This document shows, in pieces, positions 54,075-63,210 of a stretch of DNA of 64,000 nucleotides (position 1 is its first letter; each line of letters begins with the position of its first letter). The translations under genes and the position numbers were made by a program. The notes below the pieces were generated by a model. The model was given only the letters and a program-made list of their open reading frames with translations, ran no database searches and was not told the DNA's origin. Source of the stretch: Longilinea arvoryzae (GTDB lineage: Bacteria > Chloroflexota > Anaerolineae > Anaerolineales > Anaerolineaceae); assembly GCF_001050235.1 (NCBI RefSeq), contig NZ_DF967972.1, positions 1,860,107 to 1,924,106 of the forward strand, written 5' to 3'.

Positions 54075-56035
54075 AAACAATCCCTTCTGACTCGGTGCGG
54101 CGACTGAATGTTTTGCGAGCGATTATTGCCGTGGTGATGCTGGCCTGTTTGTTGGGTTTCCAGGCCCAGGCCAGCCAGGCCGGCGGTTTGAAGCTCTGGC
54201 GACATACGGCTCCCAAGATCGATACGCTGCCCATGTTTGGTCTGGGCGTTTTGGGTTCGCTCCTGTTGGCATTGAGTTATACGCGATTGCGGTCCGCCCT
54301 TCTACGAATCTCCGGAACAGCTTTCCACTTTCTGACTTCACTCCGTAAATTCAACTGGCTCGTTTTTCTCGGGCTGGGCATTCTCTTCCCATGCCTGTAC
54401 CTCACCCGTACCTGGGAGACGATCTGGCCTTTCGCACCCCGGATCTGGACCTTTGGAATTCTGGTTGCCATTGGCTCGGTCGCCCTGCACGCCGTTTGGA
54501 GAGGCCGCGCCTGGACTTATTCGATTGCTGCCACGGTCTTGATCTACGCGGTGATCTACCGGGTGGCGCTATTTGTCCCGCAGGTATCGGATTATCTGTT
54601 TTCGATGGGCTGGTCTGAAGCCAGCCGCTATTACAACGCCTCTCTTTTCTTCGCAAATCAGATTTATGGGAAGGCCTATCCGTTGCCGACCCTGCATCCG
54701 ACCCGTTATTTGCTGCAATCGATTCCCTTCCTCATTCCGTCTCTGCCATTGTGGTTTCACCGTTTGTGGCAAGTGTTGCTGTGGTTGGGAATGAACGGCC
54801 TGGCTGCCTGGTTGCTGGCGCGGCGATTTTGCCCGCAGGATCGGGTGCTGCGCTGGTTGACGGCGGGTTGGGCGTTCCTATTCTTCTTTCAGGGCCCGGT
54901 TTATTATCATTTGATCGTGTGCATTTTACTGGTGGTGTGGGGCTTCGATGCCCGGCGTTTCTGGCGTTCGCTGGCCGTCGTGGCCGTCGCCTCGGTGTGG
55001 GCGGGAATCAGCCGGATCAACTGGCTGCCTGTTCCGGGTTTGCTGGCTACGCTGCTCTACCTGATCGAAATTCCCAGGCAAGACAAGCCGCTATTGCGTT
55101 ATCTTCTTCCCCCCGCGGTCTGGACGCTGGTGGGCGTCGCAATTGCATTCGCGACCCAGCAGTTCTATATCAGCATCTCCGGCAACCCGGCCGATCAATT
55201 TTCTTCGAGTTTATCATCGGATTTGCTTTGGTACCGGTTGTGGCCGAACATCACCTATCCCCCCGGCATTCTACAGGCAATTCTGTATGTTTCGTTGCCT
55301 TTACTGCTCCTTTTTTCGGCTTTTCTGATCCGAAATACTCGTTCGGTGCATCCGATCCGTTGGTTGGGGATCGCGGCCATCCTGGGCGTATTTCTGGCGG
55401 GCGGTATTGTGGTCAGCATCAAAATCGGCGGCGGCAGCAACCTGCACAACCTGGATGCTTTCCTGGCGCTGATGGCCGTTGTGGGCGCCGCGATCGGATT
55501 GGGACGTTTTCAAACCGACCGTCCAGAAAATGCCAAAACTCTGCGCATCCATCCAATCCTGATTGGCTTGATTTTGTTGGTCCCGGCCTGGACGGCAATC
55601 CTCGAAGGTTCGCCCGCGGATCCGCTGGCTTCCCACGCCGATCAGCAGCGGGCATTGGCGGAGATCTCGCAGTATGTCGAAACAGCCCGCGAGGAAAACC
55701 GGGCGGTCCTGTTCATCAATCAGCGCCAGTTGGAGACGTTTGGATCGGTACCCCGAGTGGAATTGGTGCCGGACTACGAAAAAGTATTCTTGATGGAAAT
55801 GGTGATGTCGAATAACCGTTCCTATCTGGATGCTTTTTATACGAAATTGAAAAACCATGAATTTGGCCTGATCGTAACCGAACCCCTGTATGTTAATTTG
55901 CAGGACCGCACGCACGCTTTTTCGGAAGAAAATAATGTCTGGATGGAACGGGTGGTGGCGCCCATCCTGGAGAACTACCAACCCGCAGCGACGATCGACG
56001 GATTTGGCATTCAACTGCTCGTTCCCAAAAATTAA
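54071..56035 (+). CDS. Polytopic GT-C-like membrane protein with exported C-terminal domain (3 of 4)
   Basis: A 654-residue protein. About twelve to thirteen hydrophobic segments fill residues 15-510, and a soluble domain of about 135 residues follows outside the membrane. A loop at about 178-200 (MGWSEASRYYNASLFF) carries the acidic and aromatic residues typical of the GT-C first outer loop. The C-terminal part has a beta-alpha pattern as in other GT-C proteins that hold a soluble domain. Its reaction cannot be read. It overlaps the UPF0104 gene by 4 bp. Confidence 0.65.
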   Translation: MKTIPSDSVRRLNVLRAIIAVVMLACLLGFQAQASQAGGLKLWRHTAPKIDTLPMFGLGVLGSLLLALSYTRLRSALLRISGTAFHFLTSLRKFNWLVFLGLGILFPCLYLTRTWETIWPFAPRIWTFGILVAIGSVALHAVWRGRAWTYSIAATVLIYAVIYRVALFVPQVSDYLFSMGWSEASRYYNASLFFANQIYGKAYPLPTLHPTRYLLQSIPFLIPSLPLWFHRLWQVLLWLGMNGLAAWLLARRFCPQDRVLRWLTAGWAFLFFFQGPVYYHLIVCILLVVWGFDARRFWRSLAVVAVASVWAGISRINWLPVPGLLATLLYLIEIPRQDKPLLRYLLPPAVWTLVGVAIAFATQQFYISISGNPADQFSSSLSSDLLWYRLWPNITYPPGILQAILYVSLPLLLLFSAFLIRNTRSVHPIRWLGIAAILGVFLAGGIVVSIKIGGGSNLHNLDAFLALMAVVGAAIGLGRFQTDRPENAKTLRIHPILIGLILLVPAWTAILEGSPADPLASHADQQRALAEISQYVETAREENRAVLFINQRQLETFGSVPRVELVPDYEKVFLMEMVMSNNRSYLDAFYTKLKNHEFGLIVTEPLYVNLQDRTHAFSEENNVWMERVVAPILENYQPAATIDGFGIQLLVPKN

Positions 56036-56046
56036 GCAGGAGAAAT

Positions 56047-58071
56047 ATGTCTTATTGGCTGCGGCTGGTTGACCCGGTGGGTCTGATCTTGACAGCGGTA
56101 ACGGCTCTGGCCTGGATGGTGGGCGGCTGGTTATTGGTACGCAGCCTATTTCGTTTATTGCCGGGAGCGCGACTGATTAGCGGTTTTACCAGCGGCTGGG
56201 TCATCGACCTGGTGCTGGTGAACCTGATCACCCGTTGGATTGGATTGCCGGCGGCTTCGATCGTCAGCGCTGCATTGATCCTCGGCGTGGGCGTTATGGC
56301 AGCCGGTAAATCGCTGCGTCAGAAAGAAACCTGGGCAGATTGGAAAGAGTGGACGCAGCCGGTGGGCGCGCTTCTGCTGGCTGTTTTGTTCAGCCTGGCC
56401 CAGCGCGGCGTCAGCATCTTCGACGATTACTTGCATCTACCCCTGGTATCCAGTATGGCGACCGGGGACATTCCACCCCATTTCTATCTCAACCCGGATC
56501 AGTGGTTCGCCTACCATTACGGCCTGCAGATATGGGCGGCCATGCTGGTGCGCACGGCAGGCTTAACGCCGTGGAGCGCGTGGGATATCAGCAAGGGGGT
56601 TGCCATTGCGCTGACGTTGGTCAACGCCTGGCTGTGGGTCCGACAGCGCACCAGCAGCCGGACGGCTGCCTGGTTGGGAGCCCTGGTGATCGTATTTGGC
56701 GGCGGGGCCCGCTGGCTGCTCCTGTTACTGCCTTCATCGGTGTTGACCTGGATTTCTCCGGCCATCAACCTGATCAATACCGGCGCGGATACGTCTCAAT
56801 CACTGGTCCAGGCGTTGGGCGGCCCCTGGATCATGGAAGGGGGCGGTCCGGTTCCATTCCCATTTGCTTTTCATAGCGGTTTCTTCGTCCCGGTTTTTTT
56901 CGTGCTGGGCAGTACCGGGGCGCTGCCATTTCTGACCATTTTCTTGTTGATGAGTCTGAAACCGCAACAGCCCGGTTCGATGCGCGCTGCGGTTGTTTTG
57001 GGCATTCTCTCCGCCAGTCTGGCATTGAGTGCGGAACACCTTTTTGCATTTCTGTGGGCAGGAACCCTGCTTGCGGTTGGGTTAAGCTGGTTTTCGCACC
57101 GGCGATGGAAGAAACAAATCGACGCCGGCCAATGGCTGTCCGCCCTTCTCGCGCTTGGACTGGCGGCCATCCTGGCCATCTTTCAAGGTGGATTCATCAC
57201 CGAAACACTGCGTGGATTGGCCGGACGCTGGTTGGGTATTTCTCAATGGGTTCAGGCGACCAACAACGCTTATAGTTTTTCTTTCCGCTGGCCCCCGGCC
57301 ATCTATTCGGCTCATCTAGGCCTGCTCTCGCTGGGAAATCCGCGACATTGGCTGGTCATCCTGGCGGAAATGGGACCGACCCTGTTCCTGGCGCCCATGG
57401 TAACCGGTTGGGCGCTTGGATTGTTGAAACGGGAACGCTGGCTGGAGGCCGGGTTGGGTTTTTCTGCGCTGGCTTGCATGATTTTCCCGTTGTTTTTCCA
57501 GTACGGAGTCGATCGTTCGATCACCCGCATGCCAGGAACGGCTTTGTGGTTATGGCTGACCCTGGCGTTCCCCCTGCTATGGAAATACAGCCGCACCTCA
57601 GGCCCGGTCAGAAGGACATTTTACGGGGTTGGCTACTTTGTAATCATCTTTGGCGGCGCCATTCTTTTCGCCGTCCAATTAATCAGCATGCCCACGCCGC
57701 AGGCCGCCTATTTCATCGATTCGCTGGATACGCGGTTTTCAAGCCAATTCTGGAACCAACTGGAACCGGATGCCCAGGTGTTGGATGATATTCCCTATCG
57801 TGCGGTTACCGTTTTCGGTCGAGAAACGACAGCCCACCTGTCCATTTACGAGCCGCTGCCGCAATGGGAGGCTTTGATCCAGGCTCCGCGCGTTGAAGAG
57901 GTGGCTGCTGCCGGATACGGATATATTTACATGGATGCGGAATGGTGGAACCTCCTATCCCAGGAGGTTCGCCAGACTTTTCAGCAGCCCTGCGTGCGCG
58001 AGATCAGCCACCGGGTTCAACCCAATGGAAAAGATTTCCGTATCCTGTATGATGTGAGTGGTTGCAAATAA
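56047..58071 (+). CDS. Polytopic GT-C-like membrane protein with exported C-terminal domain (4 of 4)
   Basis: A 674-residue protein with about thirteen hydrophobic segments up to residue 560 and a C-terminal soluble domain of about 110 residues. An early loop IFDDYLHLPLVSSMATGD (about residues 123-140) has acidic residues in GT-C position, followed by PHFYLNPDQWFAYHYGLQ. Length and layout match the protein before it, but direct identity is not obvious. The gene ends 4 nt from the convergent WecA-type gene; no terminator hairpin separates them. Confidence 0.65.
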   Translation: MSYWLRLVDPVGLILTAVTALAWMVGGWLLVRSLFRLLPGARLISGFTSGWVIDLVLVNLITRWIGLPAASIVSAALILGVGVMAAGKSLRQKETWADWKEWTQPVGALLLAVLFSLAQRGVSIFDDYLHLPLVSSMATGDIPPHFYLNPDQWFAYHYGLQIWAAMLVRTAGLTPWSAWDISKGVAIALTLVNAWLWVRQRTSSRTAAWLGALVIVFGGGARWLLLLLPSSVLTWISPAINLINTGADTSQSLVQALGGPWIMEGGGPVPFPFAFHSGFFVPVFFVLGSTGALPFLTIFLLMSLKPQQPGSMRAAVVLGILSASLALSAEHLFAFLWAGTLLAVGLSWFSHRRWKKQIDAGQWLSALLALGLAAILAIFQGGFITETLRGLAGRWLGISQWVQATNNAYSFSFRWPPAIYSAHLGLLSLGNPRHWLVILAEMGPTLFLAPMVTGWALGLLKRERWLEAGLGFSALACMIFPLFFQYGVDRSITRMPGTALWLWLTLAFPLLWKYSRTSGPVRRTFYGVGYFVIIFGGAILFAVQLISMPTPQAAYFIDSLDTRFSSQFWNQLEPDAQVLDDIPYRAVTVFGRETTAHLSIYEPLPQWEALIQAPRVEEVAAAGYGYIYMDAEWWNLLSQEVRQTFQQPCVREISHRVQPNGKDFRILYDVSGCK

Positions 58072-58075
58072 ACGT

Positions 58076-59104
58076 TCAAATGTAAGGGTAGGGATTGTCT
58101 TCGAGCAGGTGTGGCCGGTCGAGGAAGAGTATCGAAGCCACGGCCAAAATTCCCAATAAGAATATTATTCCGTTGGCAAGGACGGGATTAGCCTGCAGCA
58201 AAATAAAAGCGATGCAATCCAAAATCAACGCGCACAGATGCATACTCAAAATGGCGCGATTGGGGCTGATCCCAAGTCGGATCAGGCGGTGAAAAGTATG
58301 ATCCAGGCCTGCCTGATAAACCGGCAGCCTGCGCCGTAAGCGCGAATAGACGACCAGAGTGGTGTCGAAAATTGGCACGCCAACCAGTAGGATGGGGATG
58401 AACCAGGAGGTCAGCGGGGTGTAGCCGACGGGAGCATAGGCCACAGCCAGGGCGGCCAGAAAGAACCCGAGAAACTGGGCGCCTGAATCTCCCAGAAAAT
58501 ACAGGGCCGGATGGGCATTGAAGAAGAACACCCCAATGCAACCGCCCAGGACGATCGAGCTCATGACTGTCAGTTGGAACTGACCGCTTTGAATGGTGAC
58601 CAGCATCAGGCACGCGGCAGACAAGGTCGCCAGGCCGGCTGCCAATCCGTCCATGCTGTCGGTCAGGTTGAAGGCGTTGGTGATGCCCGCCATCCAGAAG
58701 ATGGTCAGGAGATAATTGGCAAATGAGCTGGCAAAAAGCTGGACCGAAACGCCGTTGTGAATCAAAACACTGGCGGCGAGTATTTGTCCGGCCAGTTTGA
58801 CCAACGGGGGTAGCGAGACAATGTCATCCCAGATGCCAAAAATCAAAATGATACAGAAGGGCAGCAGGTATACATAAAAAGCAGATTGGAATGCGATCCC
58901 CTGAACCAGGGAAACAATGACAAAGACCAGGAACAGGACGATACCGCCGGCCAGCGGAACCGGCCGATGGTGCAGCTTATGGGCTTCCCGGTTGGGAAAA
59001 TCCATCAAGCCCACCCGGCGGCAGAACCAGATTGCGATCGGGCTTAAGAGTAGAGCAGTGATGGCGGCCAGCGAGATAATGAAAAAAAGGTGTGATTCTG
59101 ACAA
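58076..59104 (-). CDS. WecA/MraY-type polyprenyl-phosphate sugar-1-phosphate transferase
   Basis: A 342-residue polytopic enzyme that starts glycan synthesis by moving a HexNAc 1-phosphate from a UDP-sugar to undecaprenyl phosphate. About ten to eleven transmembrane helices. The motifs KLHHRPVPLAGG, DDIVSLPPLVKL, NAFNLTDSMDGLAAG, FLGDSGAQFLG and HTFHRLIRLG (the HxxH segment) are the WecA/MraY signatures. NLTDSMDGL differs from the usual N-x-x-D-G-x-D-G-L by Ser for Gly. Last gene of the minus arm and tail to tail with the GT-C gene. Confidence 0.92.
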   Translation of the reverse strand: MSESHLFFIISLAAITALLLSPIAIWFCRRVGLMDFPNREAHKLHHRPVPLAGGIVLFLVFVIVSLVQGIAFQSAFYVYLLPFCIILIFGIWDDIVSLPPLVKLAGQILAASVLIHNGVSVQLFASSFANYLLTIFWMAGITNAFNLTDSMDGLAAGLATLSAACLMLVTIQSGQFQLTVMSSIVLGGCIGVFFFNAHPALYFLGDSGAQFLGFFLAALAVAYAPVGYTPLTSWFIPILLVGVPIFDTTLVVYSRLRRRLPVYQAGLDHTFHRLIRLGISPNRAILSMHLCALILDCIAFILLQANPVLANGIIFLLGILAVASILFLDRPHLLEDNPYPYI

Positions 59105-59129
59105 GATGACTTCTTTATCTTACAAAAGG

Positions 59130-60683
59130 TTACACCTGTGCTTCGGGCGCCCTGGATCTGGAAATATTTTCGCGATGTGAAGCGCCGGCTGCGGCTGCCA
59201 ATCCGGCTGCGACCCACAGGTAGGGCAACGCAAAGGAATCGATACTGAAGCCTTCAGCGATCAAGGCAATCAGCATCAACTGGCAGACGAATGCAATCAA
59301 TTTATGATAGGGTAAAGTGGATTGTAGAGTCGAGCGGGTGGATCGCCACAGCGTGATGATCCAGGAAACGAATATGGAGAAACCGACCAGGCCGGTCTCA
59401 GCCAGCAACCGTACCCAGAGGCTTTTGATGTTCGGCAGGAAGGTCGCATTGGTCAACAAGTCGCGTACTTCGATGGAAGTCCAGCCGAGGAAAGGGACTT
59501 TATCCAAAAAGAAGAAACCGCTGTTACCCGGCCCGACCCCAAAAATCGGATAATCGCCGAAAACTCTCCAGCCGGATACCCAGTAAATGACGCGTTCCAT
59601 GAATCGGAAGCGTTTGCTCAATTCCAACAGCGTGTTCTCGTCCAGCAGCAGTGCGCGGCCGATTTCGGACAGCGTGGGTGGGTAGGTGAAAAGCAGCGTC
59701 ATTCGCGGATCTTGCAAAAGGATCACGATTAAAATGGCTGCCAGGAGCAGGTAGATGAAAATCATACCAGCGACAATGCCTAAATTGCTCCATTGTTTGG
59801 CCCGATCCGTCTGGCCAGGGTACCGGCGGCGAAGGCGTTTTTGCAGCCGCTTGAAAATGGCTGAATTTAACCGAAAAAAGATGAAAGCAAAAATAAGTAG
59901 AGCCGCCAGCAGGGAAACGCGTGGTTTTGCCAACAGGAACAGAAACAGGCTGACAGCCAGCAGGATGTTTTCGACGGATAAATGAAGGAAACGAAATTTG
60001 AAGACGGAAATTCGCAGAAAGGATGCACCCAACCAGATCGGGATGTAGAGCATCACCAACTGATGGGTGAACCAGGAGGGTTCAAAGGTCATCCCATAGA
60101 GGCGCTGCAATCCGCGTGAAAATGGGCGCGGTGTAACCAGGGTCTCTTCCAGCCAGATGTACCAGGGCGCGAACTGCGTGTTTCGCACGAAGATAAAATA
60201 CGCTTCGACGAGTGAGAAGACCACCATGACGATGCCGCCAATCGTGATCCAGCGCAGCGCTTTTCGGAATCCATCCTCGCCCTTTGGAAGGGTCGCGCAG
60301 ACGAGGAAAAAGCTGATGCCGATTCCAATGGTGATGAAGGCTTCGAGAGCTTCTTTCCAGGGGTTCGCGTTTTTGAAAGTCGGCAGATCGATAAAGAATG
60401 ACAGCCCGGTCGAAACGATTGCCAATAGTACAAAGAAGAAAAGGGGAGCGGCCTCGATGGGTATCGTACCGCGGCGCAGGATGCGCGGCAGCAGCGCGAT
60501 GATCAATAAGATGCCGATCAGGATCGCCGACGGCGGCGCAACCAGGGTTCCGGTGAACTTGATGATATACGGCGCCGACGTGACCGGCAGAAGGATCAAG
60601 GCGCCAGCCCACAGGATTTCAATGATCCGGTCCAACTTGCTGGACCGAATGACTGCGGGTGGTTCTGTTTGAGCCGGGTTCAT
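59130..60683 (-). CDS. O-antigen ligase/polymerase (Wzy/WaaL type)
   Basis: A 517-residue polytopic protein with about eleven to twelve hydrophobic segments. The signature region near residue 400, GDYPIFGVGPGNSGF followed by SLWVRLLAETGLVGFSIF, is the Wzy_C/O-antigen ligase motif. It likely polymerises or ligates lipid-linked repeat units outside the membrane. It overlaps the Wzz-like gene by 4 bp and precedes the WecA-type gene by 26 nt. Confidence 0.87.
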   Translation of the reverse strand: MNPAQTEPPAVIRSSKLDRIIEILWAGALILLPVTSAPYIIKFTGTLVAPPSAILIGILLIIALLPRILRRGTIPIEAAPLFFFVLLAIVSTGLSFFIDLPTFKNANPWKEALEAFITIGIGISFFLVCATLPKGEDGFRKALRWITIGGIVMVVFSLVEAYFIFVRNTQFAPWYIWLEETLVTPRPFSRGLQRLYGMTFEPSWFTHQLVMLYIPIWLGASFLRISVFKFRFLHLSVENILLAVSLFLFLLAKPRVSLLAALLIFAFIFFRLNSAIFKRLQKRLRRRYPGQTDRAKQWSNLGIVAGMIFIYLLLAAILIVILLQDPRMTLLFTYPPTLSEIGRALLLDENTLLELSKRFRFMERVIYWVSGWRVFGDYPIFGVGPGNSGFFFLDKVPFLGWTSIEVRDLLTNATFLPNIKSLWVRLLAETGLVGFSIFVSWIITLWRSTRSTLQSTLPYHKLIAFVCQLMLIALIAEGFSIDSFALPYLWVAAGLAAAAGASHRENISRSRAPEAQV

Positions 60684-61294
60684 TTTTCCTTCCGTGAAAG
60701 ACGTCCGGATAGAAGGATGCCGATCACCAATCCAATCAATGCGCCCGCCAGAATCAGGTTATTGCGTCCATAGCGGACAGGTTGGCTGGGTAGGACCGCC
60801 AGCGTCGGTTCGGAAAAGCGGACGTAGGCTGGAATGGATGCAGAATTTTCAAGTTCCATCTGGTATTGATAACCGGCCGTTGCCCAGTAATTCGTCATAT
60901 CCATGGCAATCTGTGGATTAGTGCTCAGATAACGCAATTCCCAACCCGAGTGTTTGCGCTCAAGCCGGTAATTCAAGAAAATCTCGTTTGGAGCCTTGAT
61001 CCAGCCCCGCTTCAATGCTTCATCGGTAACATGCTGGATAACGGCCGGCATGACGTAGGAATCTCCAACCGTGTTGATGCTCAGATCTTCGTCGTATTCG
61101 GTGAATTCCCGATCCGTCTTCAGAAAATTGAAATCCAGCCAGACATTGAAAGTGGCTTTGGCTTCATAAAGGGGCGGACGCAGCGTATGAACGACATAGC
61201 CGGCCATTCCACAGACCAGCATACAGATCGCAATGATCCACCAGGACTTCAGCAAACGACGGATTTGTTCGCCAGGATTTATCTCGGTCGTCAT
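60680..61294 (-). CDS. Wzz-type chain length determinant protein
   Basis: A protein of about 204 residues with two transmembrane helices (about 21-41 and 174-194) and an extracellular domain between them with YEAKATFNVW, the start of the Wzz fold. It has no tyrosine kinase domain, unlike many Gram-positive-type Wzc proteins, and is shorter than E. coli Wzz. It should set the length of the polymer. The start MTTEINPGEQ is chosen; an upstream TTG frame is also open and neither has a strong ribosome site. Confidence 0.8.
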   Translation of the reverse strand: MTTEINPGEQIRRLLKSWWIIAICMLVCGMAGYVVHTLRPPLYEAKATFNVWLDFNFLKTDREFTEYDEDLSINTVGDSYVMPAVIQHVTDEALKRGWIKAPNEIFLNYRLERKHSGWELRYLSTNPQIAMDMTNYWATAGYQYQMELENSASIPAYVRFSEPTLAVLPSQPVRYGRNNLILAGALIGLVIGILLSGRLSRKEK

Positions 61295-61384
61295 TCTTTT
61301 TGGGTCGTACCTTTTCAATTCGTTCCCGATGCGCCGGGAGAGGTTGTTTATTTTGTTTTCCCCGACCGACGGGTCGGCATCAGG

Positions 61385-61390
61385 ATTATA
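61385..61390 (-). promoter_or_regulatory. Possible -10 box before the Wzz-like gene
   Basis: TATAAT on the minus strand, about 90 nt before the start at 61294. The predicted leader has a small hairpin CCGACC-CGTC-GGTCGG (61362-61377). No good -35 is visible, so transcription from rfbBAD may simply continue. Confidence 0.3.
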
Positions 61391-61450
61391 CTACGCCCCA
61401 CCAATCGCGACTTCGTATAGGTGGCGGGTTGTATAATCTGGGATTGACGG

Positions 61451-62341
61451 TTACCTTAAAGGATCCATTGCCTGGCGTAAAGCCAGTTGCCAGGGCGGCA
61501 GCCGCAGCCCAAAGACCTGTGTAAAATGCTCGCAGTTCAAAGCCGAGAATAACGGCCGGACAGCCGGTGTGGGGAATTCGCTGGTGTTCGCCGGAATCAA
61601 CTTCCTGGCCGTCTGTTGCTCCGGATTTGGATCCAGCTTGAGGATCTCTTGCGCCCATTCCATCCGGCTGGCGTAACCGTCGCCGGCAAGATGGTACAAC
61701 CCGCTACGCTCGTCGAGGTATCCGAAGGGGTCGCCCCGGGATTTCGCCAACAGCAAAGCTGTGATTCCAGCCAACATGCGCGCCCAGGTCGGATTGCTGA
61801 TCTGGTCATTTACCAGCCTCAATTCAGATTGATTGCGCGACCAACCCAGCACTTTGGTGACGAAGCTGTCGCGGCGGGTGCTGTAGACCCAGGCTGTACG
61901 CAGGATGACGACCGCGCCTCCAGCCTGGAGCGCAGCCTGTTCGCCCTCCAACTTCGTCTGCCCGTAGACATTGAGCGGGTGAGGGGTATCTTCCTCGACG
62001 TAAGGCGAGCCCTTTCGACCGTCGAAGACGTAATCGGTGGAAACGTGTAGAAAGGCTGCATGTGCTTTGCGGGCCGCCTGGGCCAGTTCGCCGGTGGCGG
62101 CGGCGTTAATGGCGCGCGCCAGGCTTTCCTCGGTCTCGGCTTTATCCACGGCGGTATACGCCACTGCGTTGATGACCACCTGTGGAGCAGCGGCCTGCAC
62201 CACCTGCGCCAGGGTCGAAGGATGTGAAAAATCGACCTCGGGATAATCGAAGGCGGTAATTTCACCCAGCGGGGCCAGCGTGCGTTGCAGTTCCCAGCCC
62301 AATTGGCCGATCTTTCCCAGCAGTAAAATACGCAGGGTCAT
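61451..62341 (-). CDS. rfbD: dTDP-4-dehydrorhamnose reductase
   Basis: A 296-residue NAD(P)-dependent SDR enzyme, the last step to dTDP-L-rhamnose. It has [18 protein letters not shown] (cofactor loop), [10 protein letters not shown], and YGQTKLEGE with catalytic Tyr and Lys. [11 protein letters not shown] is the family active-site region. It overlaps rfbA by 4 bp. rfbC (epimerase) is not in the window, so the end product could be a related 6-deoxysugar if rfbC were lacking. Confidence 0.93.
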   Translation of the reverse strand: MTLRILLLGKIGQLGWELQRTLAPLGEITAFDYPEVDFSHPSTLAQVVQAAAPQVVINAVAYTAVDKAETEESLARAINAAATGELAQAARKAHAAFLHVSTDYVFDGRKGSPYVEEDTPHPLNVYGQTKLEGEQAALQAGGAVVILRTAWVYSTRRDSFVTKVLGWSRNQSELRLVNDQISNPTWARMLAGITALLLAKSRGDPFGYLDERSGLYHLAGDGYASRMEWAQEILKLDPNPEQQTARKLIPANTSEFPTPAVRPLFSALNCEHFTQVFGLRLPPWQLALRQAMDPLR

Positions 62342-63210
62342 CCCATTTCCTCCAAGAGGCGCTGCAAATACTGGCCATAACCATTGCTGGCATACCGTTT
62401 GGCCTGTACAGCCAACTGAGCCTTATCGATGAAGCCCATGCGGAAGGCGATTTCTTCCGGGCAAGAGATCATCAATCCCTGGCGTTCTTCCACCGCCTGG
62501 ACGAAGTTGGCCGCCTGCAGCAGCGATTCGTGCGTGCCGGCATCCAGCCAGGCCACGCCGCGGCTGAGAACCTGCACGCGCAACTCGCCTTTCTCCATGT
62601 AAACGCGATTCAGGTCGGTAATTTCCAATTCGCCGCGCGGCGATGGCTTGAGATGCGCAGCGATTTCAGTGACCTGATGGTCGTAAAAATACACACCCGG
62701 GACGGCCAGATTGGTCTTGGGTTGAGCCGGTTTTTCTTCGATGCTGAGGGCTTTGCCCTGCCTGTCGATCTCGACCACACCGTAGCGTTCAGGGTCGTGG
62801 ACGCGATAGGCGAAAATCATGGCCCCATCCCGCAATTGGGCGGCCGTTTGGAGTTGGCGCGCCAGCCCGCTACCGTAGAAGATGTTATCGCCCAGAATGA
62901 GCGCAGCCGGTTTGCCATCGACGAACGAAGCGCCCACCCGGAAGGCATCCGCCAGGCCGCGGGGCTGGTCTTGTTCAGCATATTCGATATGCACGCCCCA
63001 TTGATCCCCACTGCCCAGCAGCCTGCGGAAAACAGGCAAATCGTCGGGGGTGCTGATCACCAGAATTTCACGAATTCCGGCCAACAGGAGCATCGAGAGG
63101 GGGTAATAGACCATTGGCTTGTTATAGACCGGCAGCAATTGCTTGCTGACGCCGATGGTGATGGGATATAAACGGGTTCCCTTACCGCCTGCCAGAATGA
63201 TGCCTTTCAT
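62338..63210 (-). CDS. rfbA: Glucose-1-phosphate thymidylyltransferase
   Basis: A 290-residue nucleotidyltransferase that makes dTDP-glucose from glucose 1-phosphate and dTTP. The N-terminal [29 protein letters not shown] region is intact (signature at residues 5-16), with [11 protein letters not shown] and the [11 protein letters not shown] segment. It overlaps rfbD and rfbB by 4 bp each, forming rfbB-A-D in transcription order. Confidence 0.95.
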   Translation of the reverse strand: MKGIILAGGKGTRLYPITIGVSKQLLPVYNKPMVYYPLSMLLLAGIREILVISTPDDLPVFRRLLGSGDQWGVHIEYAEQDQPRGLADAFRVGASFVDGKPAALILGDNIFYGSGLARQLQTAAQLRDGAMIFAYRVHDPERYGVVEIDRQGKALSIEEKPAQPKTNLAVPGVYFYDHQVTEIAAHLKPSPRGELEITDLNRVYMEKGELRVQVLSRGVAWLDAGTHESLLQAANFVQAVEERQGLMISCPEEIAFRMGFIDKAQLAVQAKRYASNGYGQYLQRLLEEMG

